Positions 9,685 through 19,623 of a stretch of 64,000 nt of DNA are shown one piece after another. Made by a program: the position numbers and the translations under genes. The notes beneath the pieces were generated by a model. That model searched no databases, was not told the origin of the DNA, and worked only from the letters and a program-made list of their open reading frames with translations. Origin of the DNA: Anatilimnocola floriformis (GTDB lineage: Bacteria; Planctomycetota; Planctomycetia; Pirellulales; Pirellulaceae); assembly GCF_024256385.1 (NCBI RefSeq), contig NZ_JAMLFW010000001.1, forward strand, positions 1,674,001 through 1,738,000, in the 5' to 3' direction. The first letter of the stretch is position 1, and each line of letters opens with the position of its first letter.

Positions 9685-9804
9685 TTAATTGAAGGAACGA
9701 CCGCCGGAAGTACGGACAATCGACGCTTCGATCTGGGCGATTTCCTCGTCCGTCATCCCCTCATAGATGTTGCACCACGCCGGCAGTGGCGGAGTCGCAG
9801 TCAC
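9685..9804 (-). CDS. Very small VapC-partner antitoxin-like protein
   Basis: This 39-residue ORF starts at GTG 9804, directly after an in-frame TAG, and ends 4 nt before the VapC remnant. The protein contains LPAWCNIYEGMTDEEIAQIE, a pattern seen in the very short proteins that precede PIN-domain toxins in planctomycetes (LP.WCN.Y.G..DEEI..IE). It is therefore most likely the antitoxin of this locus. Whether it is still expressed without an active toxin cannot be told. Confidence 0.6.
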   Translation of the reverse strand: MTATPPLPAWCNIYEGMTDEEIAQIEASIVRTSGGRSFN

Positions 9805-9960
9805 CTAGTCCGGCGAGTTGGCGACGGGGCCAACGGGTTGAATATTGACGACGCTGATGATCACCTGCTGGTCCGTAGACAAGTGTTGGCCGATGACATG
9901 CTCCAGCGCTTGCCGGTCGGCTGGATCAATTTCGTTCACGTTGCGAGTGATGCTTTCCAC
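9805..9960 (-). CDS. Small conserved-looking protein upstream of the VapC locus
   Basis: This 51-residue ORF begins at GTG 9960, the only usable start after an in-frame TAG three codons upstream, and its stop codon directly adjoins the GTG of the next ORF. The product reads ESITRNVNEIDPADRQALEH followed by VIGQHLSTDQQVIISVVNIQ. This resembles short antitoxin-associated or AbrB-like planctomycete proteins. The tight spacing with the antitoxin-like ORF and VapC suggests one transcript of three genes. Function is unknown. Confidence 0.5.
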   Translation of the reverse strand: MESITRNVNEIDPADRQALEHVIGQHLSTDQQVIISVVNIQPVGPVANSPD

Positions 9961-10029
9961 GGTGTCATTCTACGTCAAATAGAAACGGTCCAGCAACGAA
10001 GAATCGATTTGCCGATTCAACACCGTCGT

Positions 10030-12087
10030 TCAAATCGCCCCCCTTGGCTCAATTTGCCGAAGTTTTTTCGCCTTCAACTGTTCATAAATCTCCGTCAGAT
10101 CGAACTTAGCGAGCGCGTTCGGCACGAACGATGACAGCGGCCAGTCGTAGCCTTCGCTGGTGGCGATAGCTTCGTAGCTGGTGAGGTTTTTCTTGAGCGT
10201 CACGCGGCTGACGTGCGGCGAGAGGAAGGCCGCGAAGGCAGCGGGGATGGCTCCCCAGTGGAGCGCGGCGAGGTGGACCTCGGTGTAACCGTGCGCAGCG
10301 AGCCAATCGAGGACGGCGAGGACGTCGTGGGTTTTTTGGCCGACGTAGGGCTGGTCGAGCATCAGCGAATGAATCGCGTAGAAATAGTCGCTGCCGTAGG
10401 GGACCAGGAACTGATCTTTGCCGGCGGTGTTGGGACGCGACTCGCCGATGCCACGGACGTCGCAGGCGAAGAACGGCGTGCCGTCGTTGTCCTTGATGAG
10501 TTCGGCGACGAGTGGTTCGTCGCGCAGTTCGGCGTCGGCGCTGTGATGCGAAATGTAGAGGATGGCTGGGCCTTTACCGCGCGGTGGGCGTGACACGTGC
10601 GAAGCATCGCCGAGCCGCGTGACGAGCGCGAAGACATCGGGTTCGGTTTCCACCGCGTAAGTGGTCGCGGCCGCGGCGGGGTAGTTTCGTTTGCCGATCG
10701 GCCGGAGGATGCGATAGTCGGGCGGGCCTTGGCGTTCGGGGAGTTTTAACGTTGCTGCGATGGCAGCAGCCAGCGAAGTCGCGTCGTTCATTTTGCGCGC
10801 GGCGACTTGAGCGATCGCTTTGTCCTGCGTGAAGATGAAAAGTGACTTCGAGCGCAGACCGGCGACCTGGCCATGCGGCGTGCATTGCAGTACGTCGTCT
10901 TTTTCGATCGTCAGCGCCGGCTCTTCTTGCGCATCGCTCACGCCGGTTTGCTTGTTGAACCAACGATACATGGCCGTTCGATTTTCCTGCGAGTAACCAT
11001 GTTCGGTCGGTCCGACGAAGAGCGAAATGTTTTCCGGTTTGCCGAGGGCGGTGTAGAGATGCTTCAGTCGTTCGTAGGCGAGCGTCGCGCCGCGGACATC
11101 GAAGTAGTCGCGCTCCTTGGCGAGGATGATCACCGGCTTCGGGGCCATCGCGGCCAGAAAGTCATCGTGATCGAGTCCGGCTGCGAGCACGCCGGGTGGG
11201 CATTGCTCGGTGTCGGCGGGGAGTTCGTTTTCGAGATTGCGGCGAAAAGTGGTGACGAAGCAACTCGGCGCAGCCATCGTCCAGCGCGACTCGACGCCGC
11301 AGAGCCAGGTCGTCATCGTGCCACCGCCGCTGTTGCCCGTGATGCCGACGTGCTTCGGATCGACTTCCTCGCGACTCAGCAGATAGTCGAGCGCGCGAAT
11401 GCCATCCCAGGCCCGCCACGCGCCGAAGAACTCACCCACGAGGAACTGCTGATTGCCGGCGTAGAGATGTTCGCTCACGCCGTTGCCGCGGCGCGGTTTC
11501 AAATTGGCATCGACATATTGGAGCCGTTCGCCCTGGCCGATGGGATCGAAGATCAGCGTGACATAGCCTTGTCGAGCCAGGCCTTGCGCGAAACTCTGAT
11601 AAGCATCGATTGCTTTCCCGGTCGCCGAATGGCCGCAGGAGCCGACGACACCCGGCAGCGGGAATTTTCTATTTTTAGGAACATACAAATTGGCTGTGAC
11701 CAAGAACTGCGGTCGGCTTTCGAAGATGACTTTTTCGATGCGATAGGCATCGCGTTCGATGACGTCTGTGACGTTCGCATTCAGCGGCGTCTTTTCCTTC
11801 GGCAGATTGAACACCGTGGCGATGCGCTGCCGCACATCCTTCACGTAAGCTTCGGCGTCGGCTTGAGTTTTCACCGCTTGCTTCAGAGCGTTCCCTTTCG
11901 CTTCGGCTGCGCGGACTTGCCTGACGAAGTAGTCCTGCATCATGCGAGGAAAGCGATTGAGCGGTTCTAGTGACGGCGATTCCTTTTTCTCTTGGGCAAA
12001 CGCCAACGAAGATTCATCGATGTTTGGCAACAGCGGCAGGCCTGCGGCGAGCGCGGCAGAAGCGAAGAAGTCACGGCGGCGTAACAT
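10030..12087 (-). CDS. Tat-exported alpha/beta hydrolase (acetyl xylan esterase/dienelactone hydrolase type), tandem domains
   Basis: Read from ATG 12087, this 685-residue protein opens with MLRRRDFFASAALAAGLPLL, a twin-arginine-like export signal; the longer upstream frame is basic and unlikely. The first half is an alpha/beta hydrolase of the acetyl-xylan-esterase group. It has GVVGSCGHSATGK, then the nucleophile elbow HVGITGNSGGGTMT and the acid-containing strand APKPVIILAKERDYFD, with a likely catalytic His in FVGPTEHGYSQENR. The second half repeats the fold (ILYISHHSADAELRDEPLVA; DVLAVLDWLAAHGYTEVHLA), but where the nucleophile serine would lie it reads ALHWGAIP, so this copy seems catalytically dead. 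The substrate is unknown, possibly an acetylated polysaccharide. Confidence 0.85.
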   Translation of the reverse strand: MLRRRDFFASAALAAGLPLLPNIDESSLAFAQEKKESPSLEPLNRFPRMMQDYFVRQVRAAEAKGNALKQAVKTQADAEAYVKDVRQRIATVFNLPKEKTPLNANVTDVIERDAYRIEKVIFESRPQFLVTANLYVPKNRKFPLPGVVGSCGHSATGKAIDAYQSFAQGLARQGYVTLIFDPIGQGERLQYVDANLKPRRGNGVSEHLYAGNQQFLVGEFFGAWRAWDGIRALDYLLSREEVDPKHVGITGNSGGGTMTTWLCGVESRWTMAAPSCFVTTFRRNLENELPADTEQCPPGVLAAGLDHDDFLAAMAPKPVIILAKERDYFDVRGATLAYERLKHLYTALGKPENISLFVGPTEHGYSQENRTAMYRWFNKQTGVSDAQEEPALTIEKDDVLQCTPHGQVAGLRSKSLFIFTQDKAIAQVAARKMNDATSLAAAIAATLKLPERQGPPDYRILRPIGKRNYPAAAATTYAVETEPDVFALVTRLGDASHVSRPPRGKGPAILYISHHSADAELRDEPLVAELIKDNDGTPFFACDVRGIGESRPNTAGKDQFLVPYGSDYFYAIHSLMLDQPYVGQKTHDVLAVLDWLAAHGYTEVHLAALHWGAIPAAFAAFLSPHVSRVTLKKNLTSYEAIATSEGYDWPLSSFVPNALAKFDLTEIYEQLKAKKLRQIEPRGAI

Positions 12088-12192
12088 GGCGGGCCCTCGC
12101 GGTTGGTGGGAGAGAGGCCGGTAGTATAAGCCTCTTCCCCGGCTAAATGCCAAACATCGCCGCAGGCATCTTGATAAAGATTTGATACGTCT

Positions 12193-12210
12193 GGCGTCGC
12201 TCTTGACGCC
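12193..12210 (+). promoter_or_regulatory. Hairpin followed by a T-run upstream of the kdp operon
   Basis: The sequence GGCGTC-GCTCTT-GACGCC forms a 6-bp stem and is followed at once by CTTTTTAT on the plus strand, about 75 nt before the first kdp ORF. It could be an attenuator, a terminator for read-through, or a protein-binding palindrome such as a KdpE site. A TTGACG that could serve as a -35 box overlaps the right arm, but no good -10 box is found at the usual distance. Confidence 0.3.
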
Positions 12211-12282
12211 CTTTTTATGCGACTTCCGATTTAATTCACTCGATGGTGATCGAAGAGAAATCACATCGAGGAGAAATCAACC

Positions 12283-12375
12283 ATGGACATCGTTTGGCTG
12301 GTAGCCGGCGCGGCTTTTTTCATTGGAACGGGCGGCCTGGTGCACTTCATCGGCAGCTTGCGAGCGGAGGACTGA
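12283..12375 (+). CDS. Small membrane protein at the head of the kdp operon
   Basis: This 30-residue ORF (MDIVWLVAGAAFFIGTGGLV, then HFIGSLRAED) is a single hydrophobic helix followed by a short charged tail. It has a good ribosome-binding site (GAGGAG about 10 nt upstream) and ends 2 nt before the kdpF start. Small ORFs of this kind precede kdpF in several other bacteria, so it may be a second accessory subunit of the K+ pump. That role is inference from position and topology. Confidence 0.6.
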   Translation: MDIVWLVAGAAFFIGTGGLVHFIGSLRAED

Positions 12376-12377
12376 GC

Positions 12378-12470
12378 GTGGACTGGACACTTGTCTTTGC
12401 GTCAATGGTCGTCGCTTTTTTGGTCGTGTATCTCACGGCCGCGTTGCTTGTTCCGGAGAAGTTTTCATGA
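12378..12470 (+). CDS. kdpF: Potassium-transporting ATPase small subunit KdpF
   Basis: This 30-residue ORF starts at GTG 12378. It has one transmembrane helix ending in the KdpF-typical tail ([15 protein letters not shown]). In E. coli KdpF stabilises the KdpABC complex and may act as a lipid-like filler between subunits. The stop overlaps the kdpA start as ATGA, so translation is likely coupled. Confidence 0.85.
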   Translation: MDWTLVFASMVVAFLVVYLTAALLVPEKFS

Positions 12471-14212
12471 CCGTCAACGGTCTTTTGCAACTGGCACTCT
12501 TTCTGGGAGTGCTGCTGGCGTGCGTAAAACCGCTGGGCCTTTACATGGCCAGGGTGTATTCCGGCTCGGCGCCGATTCTGGAGCGAGTCTTTTCGCCGTT
12601 CGAGCGATTGCTGTACCGGCTATGCGGTGTTGATCGCGCCGAAGAAATGACCTGGCAGCGCTACGCGACGGCAGCGCTGATGTTCAGCTTTGTCAGCTTC
12701 GTGGCTGTCTATGCGTTGCAGCGCGCACAGAGTGTACTGCCGCTGAATCCGGAGTCGTTGTCGGCCGTTTCGACCGATTCGTCGTTCAACACCGCAGTCA
12801 GCTTTGCGACGAATACCAACTGGCAAGGCTACGGCGGCGAGAGCACGATGAGCTATTGCACACAGATGTTCGCGCTCACCGTGCAGAACTTTGTCTCTGC
12901 CGCGGTCGGCATGGCTGTACTGATTGCATTGATTCGCGGTTTCACTCGCCACGTGACCGACACGATCGGCAACTTTTGGGTCGACCTGGTGCGCGGCACG
13001 TTGTACATCCTGTTGCCTTTGTCGCTGCTGCTTGCCATCGCGCTCGTTTCGCAAGGCGTAGTGCAGACCTTTCGTTCGTATCACGAAGCGAAGCTGATGG
13101 ACGCGACCGTGGATGCCAACGGCAACGCGGTGACGACGCAAAAGATCGCCGTCGGTCCGGCAGCTTCGCAGATTGCCATTAAGCAACTTGGCACGAATGG
13201 CGGTGGCTTCTTTAATGCGAACTCGGCGCATCCGCTCGAGAATCCGACGCCGCTGTCGAACTTCCTGCAAGTCGTTGCCATCCTGCTGATTCCCGCGGCG
13301 CTGTGTTACACGTTCGGCGAAATGGTTGGAGACCGACGACAAGGTCTGGCGATGCTGGCCGCGATGTCGCTGGTGTTTGTTCCGCTGTTGGTTCTGAACA
13401 CCATCGCCGAACAGCAGGGGAATCCGGTTCTGAACGAGTTGTCAGTTGATCAAGCTGTCTCCAACCGGCAGCCGGGCGGCAACATGGAAGGGAAGGAAAC
13501 TCGGTTCGGCATTGTGAATTCCACGCTATGGGCCGTGACAACCACGGCGGCGTCGAACGGTTCGGTGAATTCGATGCACGATTCGTACACACCACTCGGC
13601 GGTCTGGTGCCGATGTGGCTGATGCAACTCGGTGAAGTGATCTTCGGCGGCGTGGGATCTGGTTTGTATGGCATGTTGATGTTCGCGATTGTCGCGGTGT
13701 TTATCTCGGGACTGATGGTCGGGCGCACGCCGGAGTATCTCGGCAAAAAGATCGGCGCGTTCGAGATGAAGATGGCCACGCTGGCGATTCTGTTTCCGTG
13801 CGCGATGGTTCTGATTGGAACTGCAATCGCTGTGGTCACGCCTGCCGGCAAGGCCACGATTTTCAATCCGGGGCCGCATGGCTTTAGCGAAGTGCTGTAC
13901 GCGTTTGCCTCGACGGCGAACAACAACGGTAGCGCGTTTGCGGGGTTGGGAGCCAACACGCCGTTTTACAACGGCCTGTTTGGCTTGGCAATGTTCATCG
14001 GCCGCTTTTGGGTAATGGTGCCAGCGCTGGCGATTGCCGGCTCGCTCGCTCACAAGAAAACTGTTCCCGCCGGAGCAGGCACGCTGCCGACGCACACACC
14101 GCTGTTCGTGGTGTTGCTAATCGCCGTCGTGATCGTGGTGGGAGCACTCAGCTATTTTCCGGCGCTCGCTTTGGGACCCATCGTGGAACACCTGCAGCTG
14201 CCGAAGCACTAG
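12467..14212 (+). CDS. kdpA: Potassium-transporting ATPase subunit A (K+ channel-like)
   Basis: This 581-residue, multi-helix membrane protein is the K+-binding and translocating subunit of the KdpFABC pump, a superfamily of K+ transporters with four pore loops. Selectivity-filter regions are visible: [15 protein letters not shown] (first pore loop), [15 protein letters not shown] (second) and [13 protein letters not shown] (a later loop). Length matches the family (about 560-580). It overlaps kdpF by 4 nt and is followed by kdpB after 14 nt. Expression is expected to respond to low K+ or turgor through KdpDE encoded downstream. Confidence 0.97.
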   Translation: MTVNGLLQLALFLGVLLACVKPLGLYMARVYSGSAPILERVFSPFERLLYRLCGVDRAEEMTWQRYATAALMFSFVSFVAVYALQRAQSVLPLNPESLSAVSTDSSFNTAVSFATNTNWQGYGGESTMSYCTQMFALTVQNFVSAAVGMAVLIALIRGFTRHVTDTIGNFWVDLVRGTLYILLPLSLLLAIALVSQGVVQTFRSYHEAKLMDATVDANGNAVTTQKIAVGPAASQIAIKQLGTNGGGFFNANSAHPLENPTPLSNFLQVVAILLIPAALCYTFGEMVGDRRQGLAMLAAMSLVFVPLLVLNTIAEQQGNPVLNELSVDQAVSNRQPGGNMEGKETRFGIVNSTLWAVTTTAASNGSVNSMHDSYTPLGGLVPMWLMQLGEVIFGGVGSGLYGMLMFAIVAVFISGLMVGRTPEYLGKKIGAFEMKMATLAILFPCAMVLIGTAIAVVTPAGKATIFNPGPHGFSEVLYAFASTANNNGSAFAGLGANTPFYNGLFGLAMFIGRFWVMVPALAIAGSLAHKKTVPAGAGTLPTHTPLFVVLLIAVVIVVGALSYFPALALGPIVEHLQLPKH

Positions 14213-14226
14213 GAGAAATACACGCA

Positions 14227-16332
14227 ATGACTAAAACATCTACACATCTGTTTGATAAGAAGATCTTCGGCCAGGCCGTTGTCGCTTCATTCGCGAAGCT
14301 CGATCCGCGCGTTCAACTGCGCAATCCAGTGATGTTTGCCGTTTATCTCGGCAGCATTTTGACGACGGCGCTTTGGCTCAACTCGTTTGTCTCGGCAGCG
14401 GGCGAATCGTCGGTCTTCGTGCTCGGCGTGGCGATTTGGCTCTGGTTCACCGTGCTATTCGCCAACTTTGCCGAAGCCATCGCCGAGGGGCACGGCCGCG
14501 CCCAAGCGGCGGCGCTGAAGAAGAGTCGCTCTGAAGTTGGCTCGAAGCGTTTTTGTTTGCCGCTCGCGCATTCTGGCAAACGGCGATCGACGAAGGAATT
14601 GCTAGTCGACGGTGATATCGAAATTCGCCAGGCCGACGAACTTCGCGTCGGTGATCTGATCTTTGCCGAAGCGGGCGATGCCATCGCAGCCGATGGCGAA
14701 GTTGTCGAAGGGGTTGCCTCGGTCGACGAGAGTGCGATCACTGGCGAGAGCGCACCGGTGGTGCGCGAAAGTGGTGGCGATCGCAGCTCGGTCACTGGCG
14801 GAACGCGAGTAATTTCCGACTGGCTGATCATTCAAGTCAAAGCAGCGCCGGGCCAGAGTTTTCTGGACCGCATGATTGCGATGGTGGAAGGCGCCAAGCG
14901 GCAGAAGACGCCGAACGAAATCGCGCTGGCGATTCTGCTCGCCGCGCTCACGTTGATCTTTTTGCTCGTGGTGGCGACGCTCCTTCCTTACTCGATGTTC
15001 AGCGTCGCGGTCTCCGGCCAAGGCAAAGTCATCAGCTTGACGGTGCTCGTGGCCCTGTTCGTCTGTCTGGCGCCAACAACCATTGGCGCGCTGCTGTCTG
15101 CCATCGGCATCGCCGGGATGAATCGACTCAGCCAGGCTAATGTCGTTGCCATGTCGGGTCGCGCCGTGGAAGCCGCCGGTGATGTCGATGTGCTGCTGCT
15201 TGACAAGACGGGCACCATCACGCTGGGCAATCGTCAGGCAACGCAGTTCATTCCTGCGGTGAGCACGAAAGAGCAAGAATTGGCCGAAGCGGCTCAGTTG
15301 GCTTCGCTCGCCGATGAAACGGCCGAGGGACGCAGCATTGTAGTACTCGCCAAGAAGCGCTTCGGGCTGCGTGCTCGCGACCTCGAACAAATCCAGCCTC
15401 ATTTCGTGCCGTTTTCGGCCCGCACGCGGATGAGCGGCGTTACGCTCGACGGCCAGGAGATTCGTAAAGGTGCGGCCGAAGCTGTCGAAACCCATGTCCG
15501 CAGTCTCGGTGGTTTTTTGCCGGACGACGTGCGCGCCGCCGTACAACAAATTGCCAAAGCCGGGGGTACGCCGCTGGTAGTTAGTCGCAACGCACAGGTA
15601 CTCGGCGCGATCGAGCTGAAAGACATCGTCAAAGGCGGCATCAAGGAGCGTTTTGCCGAGTTGCGACAGATGGGGATCAAGACGGTGATGATCACCGGCG
15701 ACAATCCGCTCACAGCCGCTGCGATCGCCGCCGAAGCCGGCGTCGACGACTTCCTCGCCGAGGCCACGCCTGAGGCCAAGCTGTCGCTCATTCGCGAATA
15801 TCAAAAAGGTGGCCGCCTGGTTGCCATGACGGGCGATGGCACGAACGACGCGCCGGCGCTTGCCCAAGCCGATGTCGCCGTGGCGATGAACAGCGGCACG
15901 CAGGCGGCAAAGGAAGCCGGCAATATGGTCGATCTCGATTCGAATCCGACAAAGCTGATCGAGATCGTCAACATCGGCAAGCAATTGCTGATGACCCGCG
16001 GCTCGCTCACAACGTTCAGCATTGCCAACGACGTTGCGAAGTACTTCGCGATCCTGCCGGCAGCCTTTGCGGCAACGTATCCAGCGCTGAAAGCACTCGA
16101 CTTGATGCGACTCACCTCGCCATCGAGTGCGATCCTGTCGGCAGTCATCTTCAATGCTCTGATCATCATCGCCCTCGTTCCGCTGGCCCTCAAAGGCGTG
16201 TCGTATCGTCCCGTCGGCGCGGCTCAGCTCTTACGAAACAACTTGCTCATTTACGGCCTCGGCGGCCTGATCGTGCCGTTCGTTGGCATCAAAGCCATCG
16301 ACCTGTTGCTGTCCGCCGTGGGCCTTGCATAA
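14227..16332 (+). CDS. kdpB: Potassium-transporting ATPase subunit B (P-type ATPase)
   Basis: This 701-residue P-type ATPase hydrolyses ATP to drive K+ uptake with KdpA. ATG 14227 is chosen because it gives the normal KdpB N-terminus ([15 protein letters not shown]), while the longer open frame runs back into kdpA. Visible motifs are TGES in [18 protein letters not shown], the phosphorylation motif [10 protein letters not shown] with Asp326, and the hinge motif [19 protein letters not shown]. The length is normal. It sits between kdpA and kdpC with short gaps, so the complex is probably made from one message. Confidence 0.97.
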   Translation: MTKTSTHLFDKKIFGQAVVASFAKLDPRVQLRNPVMFAVYLGSILTTALWLNSFVSAAGESSVFVLGVAIWLWFTVLFANFAEAIAEGHGRAQAAALKKSRSEVGSKRFCLPLAHSGKRRSTKELLVDGDIEIRQADELRVGDLIFAEAGDAIAADGEVVEGVASVDESAITGESAPVVRESGGDRSSVTGGTRVISDWLIIQVKAAPGQSFLDRMIAMVEGAKRQKTPNEIALAILLAALTLIFLLVVATLLPYSMFSVAVSGQGKVISLTVLVALFVCLAPTTIGALLSAIGIAGMNRLSQANVVAMSGRAVEAAGDVDVLLLDKTGTITLGNRQATQFIPAVSTKEQELAEAAQLASLADETAEGRSIVVLAKKRFGLRARDLEQIQPHFVPFSARTRMSGVTLDGQEIRKGAAEAVETHVRSLGGFLPDDVRAAVQQIAKAGGTPLVVSRNAQVLGAIELKDIVKGGIKERFAELRQMGIKTVMITGDNPLTAAAIAAEAGVDDFLAEATPEAKLSLIREYQKGGRLVAMTGDGTNDAPALAQADVAVAMNSGTQAAKEAGNMVDLDSNPTKLIEIVNIGKQLLMTRGSLTTFSIANDVAKYFAILPAAFAATYPALKALDLMRLTSPSSAILSAVIFNALIIIALVPLALKGVSYRPVGAAQLLRNNLLIYGLGGLIVPFVGIKAIDLLLSAVGLA

Positions 16333-16343
16333 GGAATCGTCCG

Positions 16344-16922
16344 ATGTTTCGACAATTACGCATTGCCACGTTGCTGCTCGTCGCGCTCACCATGCTGACC
16401 GGTGGCGTGTATCCTTTGATCGTCACGGCGGTTGCCCAGCTGGCTTTTCCACAACAGGCCAATGGCAGCTTGTTGAAAAAGGCAGATCAAACCATTGGTT
16501 CGTCGCTGATCGGCCAGCAATTCACCAAGCCGGAATACTTTTGGGGCCGACTCTCGGCGACGGCTCCGTATGCTTACAACGCCACGGCCTCGAGCGGATC
16601 GAATTATGGGCCGTTGCATCCCGATCTAAAAAAAGCAGCCGAAGCTCGCATAGAATTACTCACGGCGAGCGGATCGTCGAAGACAAACATTCCGGCCGAC
16701 CTGGTAACCGCCTCCGGCAGTGGACTTGATCCGCAGATTTCACTCGCGGCGGCGGAATTTCAAGTCGCGCGAGTCGCCGCTGTAAGGAAAATGAAAGAGG
16801 AATCCGTGCGAGAATTAGTCCGACAAAACACCGAGGGGCGACAACTGGGTGTGCTCGGCGAACCTCGCGTAAATGTGCTCGCCCTCAATCTGGCCCTCGA
16901 TCATTCGCAGAAAAAAGACTAA
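16344..16922 (+). CDS. kdpC: Potassium-transporting ATPase subunit C
   Basis: This 192-residue protein has one N-terminal transmembrane helix (LLLVALTMLTGGVYPLIVTA) and an extracytoplasmic domain containing GSSLIGQQFTKPEYFWGR, AYNATASSGSNYGPLHPDL, and the C-terminal segment GVLGEPRVNVLALNLAL. These are the family signatures. KdpC helps assemble the complex and raises the affinity of KdpB for ATP. It begins 11 nt after kdpB and ends 6 nt before kdpD. Confidence 0.96.
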   Translation: MFRQLRIATLLLVALTMLTGGVYPLIVTAVAQLAFPQQANGSLLKKADQTIGSSLIGQQFTKPEYFWGRLSATAPYAYNATASSGSNYGPLHPDLKKAAEARIELLTASGSSKTNIPADLVTASGSGLDPQISLAAAEFQVARVAAVRKMKEESVRELVRQNTEGRQLGVLGEPRVNVLALNLALDHSQKKD

Positions 16923-16928
16923 CGCCGC

Positions 16929-19619
16929 ATGCCGGAAGTTCGCCCCAATCCCGACGCCCTGCTGGCACAAGTCCAGGCCGACGAAGCCGAAGCGAAACGC
17001 GGTTCGCTGAAGGTCTTCTTCGGCTATGCGGCCGGCGTTGGCAAAACGTACGCGATGCTGGAGAACGCTCGCCGGGCAAAGGTCGAGGGCCGCGAAGTCG
17101 TCGTCGGCTATGTCGAGCCGCACGGCCGGCGCGAAACGGAAGCGCTGCTTGCGGGCTTCGAAACGATTCCGTTGCAGGAGTTGGATTATCGCGGCGTGAC
17201 GCTCCGCGAGTTCAATGTCGATGCTGCGCTCGCGCGGCATCCCGATTTATTGCTCGTCGATGAGCTCGCACACACCAACGCGGCCGGCTGCCGCCATGAG
17301 AAGCGTTGGCAAGATGTGAAGGAACTGCTCGCCGCCGGTATCGATGTTTGGACGACGCTCAATGTGCAGCACATCGAGAGCCTCAACGATGTGATTGGCC
17401 AAATCACCGGCGTGGTTGTGCGCGAACTCGTTCCCGATCGCGTCTTCGATCTGGCCGACGATCTCGAACTGATCGATATCACCCCCGAAGAGCTTCTCGT
17501 TCGTCTCAAGGCTGGCAAGGTTTATCTCCCCGAGCAAGCACATCGCGCGATTCAAAGTTTCTTTCAGAAACCAAACTTGAATGCCCTGCGCGAGCTTTCG
17601 CTTCGGCAAGCAGCACGACGGATTCACACCGATGTGGAATCGGCCCGCCGCGAAAAGTCGATCAGCCAACCCTGGGCGACTTCGGAACGATTGCTCGTTT
17701 GCGTCGGGCCGAGTCCGACCACGGCCCGCGTCATTCGCACGGCCCGGCGAATGGCCGCGGCGCTCGATGCGCCGTGGCTCGCGGTTTCAGTCGATCTGAC
17801 GGGTGAATCGAACAACAGTCCTGAGCAGCAGCAAGTCGCTCAACATTTTCGGATCGCGGAACGATTGGGAGCCGAAACGGTAACCATTGCCGGGCAGAAC
17901 GTGACCGCCACGATTCTGAGCTACGCTCGTTCGCGCAACGTCACTAAGATTCTGATCGGCAAAACCAATCAGCCGCGGTGGAAGCGACTTCTCTTTGGTT
18001 CCGTCGTCGACGAACTGCTAGAGCAGAGTGCCGAGATCGATGTCTATGTGATTCACGGCGAGGAAGAGCCGAAGCAATCGACTGGCGTTCGCGGGCCGGT
18101 GGCTGCATTCGATATTCTTCCTTATCTCAAATCTTCGTTGCTGATCGCCCTGACCGGCGTCGCGGCTTACGCGCTGCAATCGTTGCACTTCGCCGATGGT
18201 GAGGCCAACACAGTTATGCTTTTTTTGGCCGCCGTGGCTTGGTCCGCATTTCGCTACGGCCGTGGTCCGGCGATTCTGGCGAGCGCTCTGGCGGTTCTGG
18301 CCTTCGACTATTTCTTTGTGCCGCCGGTTCACAGTTTCAATGTTTCGGATGTTCAGTACGTCGTCACGTTCGCGGTCATGCTCGCGATCGGCCTGGCCGT
18401 GAGCACGTTGACGTCGCGATTGCGGGCTCAGGTGCAGAGTACGCGTGAGCGCGAGCGGCGCACTGCAGGCCTGTATGAATTAGGCAAGAAACTGAGTTCA
18501 CTCTATGGCAATCTGTTTCTGGTCAGCGCGGCCGGCCGCACCATGGCCGAGATGGTTGGGGGAGAAGTTGCTATTTATCTGCAAGGGCGATCGTCGACGC
18601 CGGAGCTCGCCTTCGGTCAGGATTCGACCATCGCCGGGCATGCGCTGAGTTTGCCGGTCGCGCGATGGGTGGTCGAGCATGATCAGATTGCCGGCGCCGC
18701 AACGAATACACTACCTAGCGCTGCGGCGCTGTTTCTTCCTCTCGTTGGCTCGCAGCGAACTCACGGTGCGATCGCAATCCGCGTTGATGATGCGCAGCGT
18801 TTGCTGGAGCCCGATGTGCGACGGCTGTTAGAAGCTTGCGCCAATCTGCTCGCGCTGGCTTTGGAGCGCGATCAGTTGGCCATCGACGCCGCCGAAGCCC
18901 GCATTCAGGCCGAGGCCGAGCAAGTGCGCAGCAGCCTGCTCAGCAGCGTTTCGCACGATCTAAAGACGCCGCTGGCCGCTATCGCCGGCGCTAGCAGCAG
19001 CCTGCTCGAGAGCGAGTCGATCGACGATCGTACGCGCCGGCAGCTGCTTGAGACCGTGAGCGATGAAGCGATTCGTCTCAACCGACTGCTCGAAAACATT
19101 CTGCAGATGTCGAAACTGGATGCCGGCGCCGCGACTCCCAGCCAGCAGTGGCATGTGCTGGAAGAGATCGTTGGCTCGGCGCTTCATCGCACCGCGCGAC
19201 TGTTGCAGAATCATCCGGTCAAGGTGAACCTGCCGCTCGATTTGCCGTTAGTCTTCATCGATGGCTTGCTGATGGAGCAGGTCTTCGTCAACCTGCTCGA
19301 GAACGCGGCCCGCTACACGCCGGCCGGCACGCACGTGACGATCGCCGCCGCCGTTGATAACGCAAGCTTGCGCATCGCCGTTTCCGACAACGGCCCGGGG
19401 CTGCCCAGCGGCGCGGAAGAACGAGTTTTCGAAAAATTCTACCGAGCCTCACAAGCTGCCGATGGCGGACGCGGCAGCGGATTGGGCTTGGCCATTTGCC
19501 GGGCCATCGCCAAAGCTCACGGCGGCAACATTACGGCTGCTAATCTTCCCAGCGGCGGCGCGGAGTTCTTGCTGCGCTTGCCACTGGCAAAAGACGCGCC
19601 GCAGGTCGTGATAGAATAG
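16929..19619 (+). CDS. kdpD: Sensor histidine kinase KdpD
   Basis: This 896-residue sensor controls the kdp genes. The N-terminal KdpD domain has a Walker A-like loop (FFGYAAGVGKTYAM, residues 31-44) and LLLVDELAHTNA. A universal-stress-protein-like domain follows (ERLLVCVGPSPTTARVI), then four transmembrane helices (DUF4118, about residues 395-500) and a GAF-like segment. The kinase core has His676 in SSVSHDLKTPLAAI, the N box VNLLENAARYTP and the G box GSGLGLAICRAIA. By family knowledge it autophosphorylates under K+ limitation and passes phosphate to KdpE, encoded 4 nt downstream. Confidence 0.96.
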   Translation: MPEVRPNPDALLAQVQADEAEAKRGSLKVFFGYAAGVGKTYAMLENARRAKVEGREVVVGYVEPHGRRETEALLAGFETIPLQELDYRGVTLREFNVDAALARHPDLLLVDELAHTNAAGCRHEKRWQDVKELLAAGIDVWTTLNVQHIESLNDVIGQITGVVVRELVPDRVFDLADDLELIDITPEELLVRLKAGKVYLPEQAHRAIQSFFQKPNLNALRELSLRQAARRIHTDVESARREKSISQPWATSERLLVCVGPSPTTARVIRTARRMAAALDAPWLAVSVDLTGESNNSPEQQQVAQHFRIAERLGAETVTIAGQNVTATILSYARSRNVTKILIGKTNQPRWKRLLFGSVVDELLEQSAEIDVYVIHGEEEPKQSTGVRGPVAAFDILPYLKSSLLIALTGVAAYALQSLHFADGEANTVMLFLAAVAWSAFRYGRGPAILASALAVLAFDYFFVPPVHSFNVSDVQYVVTFAVMLAIGLAVSTLTSRLRAQVQSTRERERRTAGLYELGKKLSSLYGNLFLVSAAGRTMAEMVGGEVAIYLQGRSSTPELAFGQDSTIAGHALSLPVARWVVEHDQIAGAATNTLPSAAALFLPLVGSQRTHGAIAIRVDDAQRLLEPDVRRLLEACANLLALALERDQLAIDAAEARIQAEAEQVRSSLLSSVSHDLKTPLAAIAGASSSLLESESIDDRTRRQLLETVSDEAIRLNRLLENILQMSKLDAGAATPSQQWHVLEEIVGSALHRTARLLQNHPVKVNLPLDLPLVFIDGLLMEQVFVNLLENAARYTPAGTHVTIAAAVDNASLRIAVSDNGPGLPSGAEERVFEKFYRASQAADGGRGSGLGLAICRAIAKAHGGNITAANLPSGGAEFLLRLPLAKDAPQVVIE

Positions 19620-19623
19620 TCAT

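Noticed and set aside
12088-12282. Possible c-di-AMP (ydaO) riboswitch in the kdp leader
   Set aside because: The leader is under 200 nt and only one short stem is visible, without the conserved core of that riboswitch.
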